A stretch of 10,857 bases of DNA from positions 1-10,857 of the forward strand of contig VGRU01000112.1 in the NCBI GenBank assembly GCA_016875255.1. The letters are read 5' to 3'. How positions within the stretch are numbered: the stretch's first letter is position 1; the number at the start of each line of letters is the position of its first letter. Below the pieces are notes generated by a model. It did not search any database. It was not told the origin of the DNA and saw only the letters and a program-made list of their open reading frames with translations. A program made the position numbers and the translations under genes. Source of the stretch: Deltaproteobacteria bacterium (GTDB lineage: Bacteria > Desulfobacterota > BSN033 > UBA1163). Shown here piece by piece: positions 6,194 to 10,857 of the stretch.

Positions 6194-7117
6194 GTGGCAG
6201 AAATCTTTCAGCAACTGATCAATGCATTACTCCTCGGATGCACCTATACGCTCATCGCCATCGGATTTAATCTCTTTTTCGGCGCACTCAATGTAGTCCA
6301 CTTTTCCCATGGTGATGTCTGTATCCTTGGAGCCTTTATGACCCTCATCCTGTATGGACTGGCGAAACTTCTTGGACTAGTGACCTTTCTCCCGGGTTTT
6401 GTCTTCGTTCCCCTTTTGATCCTGACGGCCATGGTTCTCACGGGACTGATCGGGACCTTTTTTGAGAGGGTCGTCATCAGACCCTTTCGTTATGCCCCTC
6501 TGCTGATGGTGCTGGTGGCCACGGTGGCATTAGGGATGGTTGTCCGGGAAACGGTGAGGCTCTCCTTTCCCCATGGAAGCAATCCCCAAATCTTTCCGAG
6601 GATTCTGCCACAGACCAGTTTCCAGTTGGGGGGCGTTCTCGTCCGGCTCGATAGTTTAATCATTTTTGGAACGACGATCTTCCTCATCTCCATGATGTTT
6701 CTCCTCATCAAGAGGACGAGAATAGGAGCCGCAATCCGGGCGGTCTCCCAGGACACAGAGGCTGCCGCCATGATGGGGATCAATATTGATCGCACCGTGG
6801 CGGCCACCTTTTTAATCGGCTCTGCCCTGGGCGCCATCGCAGGCATCCTCATCGGGGCCTACAACAATATCATCCGGTTTGATATGGGATTGATGGGAGG
6901 CGTAAAGGGATTTTCGGCTGCCGTGGTGGGAGGACTGGGAAATGTCTATGGAGCCATCATCGGCGGTTTGATCCTGGGATTTGTGGAAACCTTTGCCGCG
7001 GCCTTCATCCCCGGAGGCACTCCCTATACCGATGTCTTTGCTTTTCTGGTGGTAATCTTTTTCTTAATATTTAAACCCTCCGGGATTTTAGGAGAGAAAG
7101 TCTACGAAAAGGTTTAA
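6194..7117 (+). CDS. livH: Branched-chain-amino-acid-type ABC transporter permease LivH
   Basis: This 307-residue inner-membrane permease of the BPD_transp_2 family begins (M)AEIFQQLINALLLGCTY. The GTG at 6194 is chosen because AGGAAGGAG (6178-6186) lies seven bases upstream and because LivH proteins begin with this short lead before the first helix. A longer reading from TTG 6140 would start inside the hairpin stem-loop. About eight hydrophobic helices are visible. The ATPase-contact loop is seen as AIRAVSQDTEAAAMMGIN (180-197), followed by the family stretch KGFSAAVVGGLGNVYGAIIG (238-257). It forms the translocation pore with LivM. LivM follows after 15 bases and its ribosome site overlaps this gene's stop codon. 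Confidence 0.92.
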   Translation: MAEIFQQLINALLLGCTYTLIAIGFNLFFGALNVVHFSHGDVCILGAFMTLILYGLAKLLGLVTFLPGFVFVPLLILTAMVLTGLIGTFFERVVIRPFRYAPLLMVLVATVALGMVVRETVRLSFPHGSNPQIFPRILPQTSFQLGGVLVRLDSLIIFGTTIFLISMMFLLIKRTRIGAAIRAVSQDTEAAAMMGINIDRTVAATFLIGSALGAIAGILIGAYNNIIRFDMGLMGGVKGFSAAVVGGLGNVYGAIIGGLILGFVETFAAAFIPGGTPYTDVFAFLVVIFFLIFKPSGILGEKVYEKV

Positions 7118-7132
7118 GGAGGTTTGTAAGTG

Positions 7133-8281
7133 ATGCTACCCCGAACCATCGGACGGGCCGTCATCCTGCTGGCAGTGGAGGCATTCTTTTTTATTCTCTT
7201 TGCCGCCTTCATGAAGACCTATGAAACAGGAAAGGTGATCGCTTTTCTCCTCTTTTTTATCGGACTGGGGTTGATGTTTAAAAAATGGGAGAAGGCGCGC
7301 CACGCCCTGACCGGACTCTTTAAAGAAATGAAGATCGTGGCAGGAACAGGGTTTGTTGCGATGCTTCTTACTCTTCCTTTTATTTTTCAATCGAGCCCCT
7401 ACCTGATTCACATCTGCGTCATGGCGGGCCTCTTTGCCATCCTCGCCCTCGGCCTCAATTTTCAGCTTGGAAGCACCAATGTGGTCAACTTTGCCACAGC
7501 CGCCTCCTATGGAATCGGGGCCTATGCCTCCGCCCTTTTAGCGGTTCATTTTCATATCTCCTTCTGGTTGGGTCTTCTGGTTGGCGGAAGCCTTGCCTCT
7601 CTCTTCGGTCTTTTTCTCGGCATTCCCTGTATGAAGACCAAGGACTACTACTTATCCCTTGTCACAATCGCTTTTGGCCTCATCGTCTATATCCTCCTCA
7701 ACAATTTTTCATGGACAGGCGGGCCCAATGGCATCCCCAACATTCCTCCTCCCTCCCTGTTCGGTCACTCCTTCAAAGACCCGTTGAGCCTCTTTGGTTA
7801 CCAGCTTCCCTTCCAGTCAAATTATTACTACCTGATCTTCCTTCTGGTCGGAGTGTCTCTCTTCGTTGCCCATCGTCTTCATCATTCCCGCGTGGGGCTG
7901 ACCTGGAATGCCATCCGGGAAGATGAGATTGCCGCCCGGTGTCACGGAATCGATGTGACCTGGTATAAAATATTAGCCTTCTGCATCGATGCCTTTTTCG
8001 GAGGGGTAGCAGGAACGGTCTACTCCCACTATATTGGTTTCATATCGCCTGAGAATTTCGCCTTCATCGTATCGGTGGTGGTGGTCACCATGGTCATCCT
8101 GGGTGGGATGGATAACGTCTTTGGGGTGATCATCGGAGCTATCCTCCTGACAATTCTGCCGGAGAAGTTTCGGGCCTTTGAGGATTTCCGGGTTTTGATT
8201 TACGGTGTGATCGTTATCACGATGTTGATGTTTCGGCCTCAGGGCCTGTTTCCTCAGAAAATGAGAGTCTATAAAAAATAA
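7133..8281 (+). CDS. livM: Branched-chain-amino-acid-type ABC transporter permease LivM
   Basis: This 382-residue inner-membrane permease is the second half of the pore. Like E. coli LivM it carries an N-terminal extension (about residues 1-70, two helices) before the core. The core begins near residue 74 and shows LGLNFQLGSTNVVNFATAAS (106-125), the GGPNGIPNIPPPS segment (197-209), the ATPase-contact loop AIREDEIAARCHGIDVTWYK (260-279) and GGMDNVFGVIIGAILLTILP (324-343). AAGGAGG (7116-7122) serves as ribosome site. GTG 7130 (spacing 7) and ATG 7133 (spacing 10) are both possible; ATG is taken as the commoner codon. A 314-base non-coding block separates it from livG, which is unusual for this otherwise tight operon. 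Confidence 0.92.
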   Translation: MLPRTIGRAVILLAVEAFFFILFAAFMKTYETGKVIAFLLFFIGLGLMFKKWEKARHALTGLFKEMKIVAGTGFVAMLLTLPFIFQSSPYLIHICVMAGLFAILALGLNFQLGSTNVVNFATAASYGIGAYASALLAVHFHISFWLGLLVGGSLASLFGLFLGIPCMKTKDYYLSLVTIAFGLIVYILLNNFSWTGGPNGIPNIPPPSLFGHSFKDPLSLFGYQLPFQSNYYYLIFLLVGVSLFVAHRLHHSRVGLTWNAIREDEIAARCHGIDVTWYKILAFCIDAFFGGVAGTVYSHYIGFISPENFAFIVSVVVVTMVILGGMDNVFGVIIGAILLTILPEKFRAFEDFRVLIYGVIVITMLMFRPQGLFPQKMRVYKK

Positions 8282-8345
8282 TTTGGTGAATCAATGCCAA
8301 AGATCAAAGTTCAAATGTCAAAGGAATATCAAATCCCAAATTTTA

Positions 8346-8375
8346 AGAGATTTCTGGAAAAGTCCAGAAATCTCT
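8346..8375. repeat. Perfect 13-bp hairpin with AAAG tetraloop
   Basis: AGAGATTTCTGGA (8346-8358) and TCCAGAAATCTCT (8363-8375) pair perfectly around AAAG. No T-run follows on the plus strand, so it is not a standard terminator. It may stabilise the upstream livM message or mark a mobile repeat. Confidence 0.75.
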
Positions 8376-8528
8376 GATTACACCGATTAGAAACGCATTG
8401 ATAAATAAAGATAAATCTGTGGAATCATTTTTTAAAATCTGTGAAATCAGAGGGCGAAAAATAGTTTTTCAGAAATTTCTTTAATTATTTTTGACATTTT
8501 AGCTTTGAGTTTGATTGGGCATTTGAAC

Positions 8529-8561
8529 TTTGACATTTGACATTTGACATTTGACATTTGA
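8529..8561 (+). repeat. Heptamer tandem repeat TTTGACA x 4.7
   Basis: Four exact copies of TTTGACA (8529-8535, 8536-8542, 8543-8549, 8550-8556) are followed by a partial TTTGA (8557-8561). Each copy contains TTGACA, the -35 consensus, but no -10 box sits at normal spacing: TATTGC at 8571 is only 14 bases from the last copy, and TATAAA at 8585 is too far. A TTGACA also occurs at 8491-8496. Short tandem arrays of this kind can change in copy number by slippage. Confidence 0.85.
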
Positions 8562-8595
8562 AAAATCGACTATTGCCAATGAGGTATAAAGTCTT

Positions 8596-9387
8596 ATGTC
8601 TCCATTGTTAGAAACCAAGAAATTAACGATACGTTTTGGAGGGTTAGCCGCTGTCAATGAAGTGGATTTCATCATTGACCGGGAAGAGACGGTCGGCCTG
8701 ATCGGACCGAACGGGTCGGGGAAGACGACCTTTTTCAATCTCCTCACCGGTATCTATAAACCCACGGGAGGTGAAATCCGTTATTGCGGGAAGAATCTGG
8801 TGGGCCTTCCCACCTTTAAAATTGCCAAGCAGGGGGTTGCCAGGACATTTCAGAATAACAGGCTTTTTCTCAACCTGAGCGTGCTTGACAATGTTCTGAT
8901 CGGGATGCATCCTCACCAGGACTCGAACTGGTTCGATGCCATCTTCCGGCGAAGTTATGTGGAGAGAGAAATCGAGCAAGGTGTGGAAAAAGGATTGGAG
9001 CTTTTAAGTCAGTTTAGTGAGGATCTGTTAACAAACTGTTACCAGCGGGCAGGAGATCTCCCCCAGGCTGACCGGAGAAAAGTGGAAATCTGCCGGGCGC
9101 TGGCCTCCAATCCAAAACTCCTTCTGTTGGATGAGCCCTCTGCCGGGATGTCTCCCGCCGAAACCGAAGAGCTGATGGAGGACATCCGGAAGGTAAGGGA
9201 GAAGGTCGGAGAAATTGGCATCATCATCATTGAGCATGACATGGCGGTGATCCGGGAGGTAGCGGATAGGGTGATCGTTCTCAACTATGGCCGCAAGATT
9301 GCCGAAGGGACTTTTCAGGATATTTCGAACAACGAGTTAGTGCTCGAAGCCTATCTGGGAAGGGAAGAGAAGGATGCTCAAGCTTGA
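8596..9387 (+). CDS. livG: Branched-chain-amino-acid-type ABC transporter ATP-binding protein LivG
   Basis: This is a 263-residue cytoplasmic ATPase. Walker A is GPNGSGKT (37-44), Q-loop glutamine 86 sits in RTFQNNRLF, Walker B is LLLLDEP with catalytic E180, and the switch histidine is H214 in IIEHDM. The stretch from Walker A through RTFQNNRLF and the C-terminal YLG ending are typical of LivG. The ABC signature, usually S/P-Y-G-x-Q-R in this family, reads LPQADRRKVE (155-164): the glycine is alanine and the tyrosine is glutamine. The start is ATG 8596 with a weak GAGGT (8581-8585) ten bases before it. The last 14 bases overlap livF. It powers transport as a heterodimer with LivF. Confidence 0.92.
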   Translation: MSPLLETKKLTIRFGGLAAVNEVDFIIDREETVGLIGPNGSGKTTFFNLLTGIYKPTGGEIRYCGKNLVGLPTFKIAKQGVARTFQNNRLFLNLSVLDNVLIGMHPHQDSNWFDAIFRRSYVEREIEQGVEKGLELLSQFSEDLLTNCYQRAGDLPQADRRKVEICRALASNPKLLLLDEPSAGMSPAETEELMEDIRKVREKVGEIGIIIIEHDMAVIREVADRVIVLNYGRKIAEGTFQDISNNELVLEAYLGREEKDAQA

Positions 9388-10078
9388 AGGTATTTCAACA
9401 CAGTATGGGGGAGTTCCCATGCTCCGAAAGGTGAGCATGGAGATCGAGAAAGGGGAACTGGTCTGCCTTCTTGGAAGTAACGGGGCCGGAAAGTCCACTA
9501 CGATGAAGTCGATCCTGAGGCTAATTCCCCTGGTTGAAGGAACGATTTTTTTTGAGGGGCAATCCCTTCTGGGGTGGAAGACCCACCAGGTGGTTGGCGC
9601 GGGGATCAGTGTTGTCCCTGAAGGGAGAAGGCTTTTTCCCAAGATGACCGTCCTCGAGAATTTAAAGGTGGGGGCTTTTTCAGAGATCAATGAGCAAGAA
9701 ATCACCAACAGGCTGGATGCGATCTTCCAACTCTTTCCGCGCCTCAAAGAAAGGCTCCAGCAACTCGCCGGGACATTGAGTGGGGGAGAACAGGGCATGG
9801 TGGCGATTGGACGGGGCATGATGGGAAAGCCCAAGATCCTTCTCCTGGATGAGCCATCCCTGGGGCTTTCCCCGATCCTGGTGGAAGAATTTATTAAGAC
9901 CATCCGAAAAATCAATGAGGAGGGGACGACGATCTTGTTGATCGAGCAGAATGCGAAGAAAGCCCTGTCCATCGCCTCCAAGGGATATGTCCTGCAGAAA
10001 GGAGAGATCGTCGTGAAAGGGAATCGAAGCCAACTCTTTCAGAGTGATGTGATCCAAAAAGCCTACCTGAGAGGGTAG
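9374..10078 (+). CDS. livF: Branched-chain-amino-acid-type ABC transporter ATP-binding protein LivF
   Basis: This 234-residue cytoplasmic ATPase is the partner of LivG. Walker A is GSNGAGKS (34-41), the LivF hallmark VPEGRRLFPKMTVLENL lies at 81-97, the complete ABC signature LSGGEQ is at 135-140, and Walker B is ILLLDEP with E160. The switch position is glutamine in LLIEQN (188-193), as is usual for LivF. After LSGGEQ the residue is G where Q is common. The start codon lies inside livG (14-base overlap) behind a purine-rich GGGAAGAGAAGG, so translation is probably coupled. The presence of one ideal signature here and one degenerate signature in LivG would make the two ATP sites unequal. Confidence 0.93.
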   Translation: MLKLEGISTQYGGVPMLRKVSMEIEKGELVCLLGSNGAGKSTTMKSILRLIPLVEGTIFFEGQSLLGWKTHQVVGAGISVVPEGRRLFPKMTVLENLKVGAFSEINEQEITNRLDAIFQLFPRLKERLQQLAGTLSGGEQGMVAIGRGMMGKPKILLLDEPSLGLSPILVEEFIKTIRKINEEGTTILLIEQNAKKALSIASKGYVLQKGEIVVKGNRSQLFQSDVIQKAYLRG

Positions 10079-10104
10079 ATCTCAGTGCGAAATAGGGCGA
10101 AAGA

Positions 10105-10857
10105 ATGGAATATCTCCGGCCTCAAAATCTGAAAGCGACCCTCCTTTTGATGAAGCGATGGAAGAAGAAGGCCACGCTGATTGCGGGAGGGACGAATGTC
10201 ATTCCGGACCTCCGGGCAAGAGCGATCCGTCCCGAGGTCTTGATCGATATCAGCCATTTAAAAGGCCTCTCCTACATTAAAGAAGATAAAAAGAAAATCC
10301 ACATTGGGGCCCTTACGACCGTTTCGGAATTGGCCTCCTCCAGAATTATTCAGAAATGGGCCCCCCTTCTTTCCCACGCAGCCAATCAACTTGGGAACCC
10401 CCTGGTGAGAAATCGGGCAACGATTGCAGGAAATCTGGCAGATGGCTCTCCTGCGGCGGATACGGCGGTTCCGCTGCTGGCTCTGGAGGCCATCGTTGTA
10501 ATTCAAGGTGGGAAAGAGAGACAGGTTCCTATCCATCAGTTTTTTGTTGGACCAAATCAGACGGTACTGAAACGAAACGAGATGATTAAAGAGGTTATTG
10601 TTCCCAAATTCAACCCCAATGCAAAAATAGCCTATTTCAAGCTGGGCCTTCGGAATTCCATGGCCGTGTCAGTGGTCAGTATTGCTGTTTTGATGGAGAT
10701 GGAGAAAACTTTTTGCAAAAAAGCAAAGATTGGTTATGGAGCTGTTGCGCCCAGACCGATCCGGGCCTATCAAATCGAGAAGATGCTGGAGAACAATGAG
10801 GTAACCGGAAAGCTTCTGGAAACATGCTGCAAGGCTATCAGCAAAGAAGTCCATTTT
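10105..10857 (+). CDS. Molybdenum hydroxylase FAD-binding (medium) subunit, xanthine dehydrogenase/CoxM type (partial)
   Basis: The first 251 codons are in the window and the gene runs off the right edge; whole proteins of this kind are about 270-300 residues. The FAD_binding_5 domain shows TLIAGGTNVIPDL (24-36) and TIAGNLADGSPAADT (106-120), the two FAD-contact stretches of the family. The CO_deh_flav_C domain begins near FKLGLRNSMAVSVVS. Such subunits pass electrons between a molybdopterin large subunit and a 2Fe-2S small subunit, so genes for those should follow on the right. The substrate class includes purines, CO, nicotinate and aromatic acyl-CoA. The ATG at 10105 follows livF by 26 bases with AGGG (10094-10097) seven bases upstream, so it is cotranscribed with the importer. 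Confidence 0.9.
   Translation, partial: MEYLRPQNLKATLLLMKRWKKKATLIAGGTNVIPDLRARAIRPEVLIDISHLKGLSYIKEDKKKIHIGALTTVSELASSRIIQKWAPLLSHAANQLGNPLVRNRATIAGNLADGSPAADTAVPLLALEAIVVIQGGKERQVPIHQFFVGPNQTVLKRNEMIKEVIVPKFNPNAKIAYFKLGLRNSMAVSVVSIAVLMEMEKTFCKKAKIGYGAVAPRPIRAYQIEKMLENNEVTGKLLETCCKAISKEVHF

Larger units (their letters stand above)
8282..8595. repeat. Non-coding repeat cluster between livM and livG
   Basis: These 314 AT-rich bases hold no credible gene. Visible elements are a 14-base inverted pair TCAAAGTTCAAATG (8304-8317) and CATTTGAACTTTGA (8520-8533); a 13-bp hairpin (8346-8375); a 15-base direct repeat with one mismatch, AAATCTGTGGAATCA (8413-8427) and AAATCTGTGAAATCA (8435-8449); an inverted CTCTGATT (8372-8379)/AATCAGAG (8445-8452); and a heptamer tandem array (8529-8561). 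TCAAATCCCAAATTTTAA (8329-8346) matches 180-197 at 17 of 18 bases, so the cluster belongs to a repeat family present elsewhere in this genome. It probably inserted into, or expanded within, the operon. No clear promoter for livG was found. Confidence 0.7.

Noticed and set aside
8529..8561. Possible CRISPR array
   Set aside because: Units are 7 bases and directly adjacent with no spacers, and no cas gene is present, so it is a simple tandem repeat.
9337..9981. 214-residue reading frame on the minus strand across livF
   Set aside because: It lies opposite a clearly conserved ATPase gene, its composition is serine/arginine/proline-rich as expected for an antisense shadow, and no motif is visible.

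Overview
The window looks like a piece of a Gram-negative bacterial chromosome. Two genes of the lipopolysaccharide-export machinery (lptF, lptG) show an outer membrane. The coding style (GC-moderate genes, GGAGG-type ribosome sites) and the AT-rich intergenic repeats (AAATCCGAA / TTTGACA / AAATCTGTG words) fit an uncultured Desulfobacterota ('Deltaproteobacteria')-like lineage. That assignment is an inference from style; no taxonomic marker gene beyond one tRNA is present.

Left part (1-3903), housekeeping. The window opens in the last 30 codons of a plus-strand membrane protein, probably CcdA-like. A convergent, repeat-rich intergenic stretch (96-273) follows, then the minus-strand pair lptF-lptG, whose ends overlap by 8 bases. 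lptF has a near-consensus sigma70-type promoter so close to its ATG that the mRNA should be almost leaderless. Diverging from it is an initiator tRNA gene (CAT anticodon, CCA encoded) with its own promoter and intrinsic terminator. Immediately after comes a second good promoter that drives an MBL-fold hydrolase resembling class-II cyclic-nucleotide phosphodiesterases. A short minus-strand gene for a two-helix membrane protein of unknown function closes this part.

Right part (4089-10857), a catabolic-looking operon on the plus strand. The order is an IclR-family regulator, then a complete branched-chain-amino-acid-type (HAAT) ABC importer (livK-like binding protein, livH and livM permeases, livG and livF ATPases), then the start of the FAD subunit of a molybdenum hydroxylase, which runs off the right edge. 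The regulator overlaps or abuts the binding-protein gene, livG overlaps livF, and the molybdenum-hydroxylase gene follows livF by 26 bases, so the set reads as one transcription unit. The context suggests that IclR senses, the ABC system imports, and a molybdenum enzyme hydroxylates or reduces an organic acid, aromatic or N-heterocycle; the substrate cannot be read from the sequence.

Two intercistronic stretches carry structure. Between livK and livH there is a weak terminator-like hairpin plus a perfect 13-bp inverted repeat, suited to keeping the binding protein in excess. Between livM and livG a 314-base non-coding block holds a 13-bp hairpin, a 15-base direct repeat, a heptamer TTTGACA tandem array and 14-base inverted copies. 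One 18-base word of this block also occurs (one mismatch) in the 96-273 spacer. I found no clearly novel multi-gene system; the items in Part 2 are local oddities and testable inferences.
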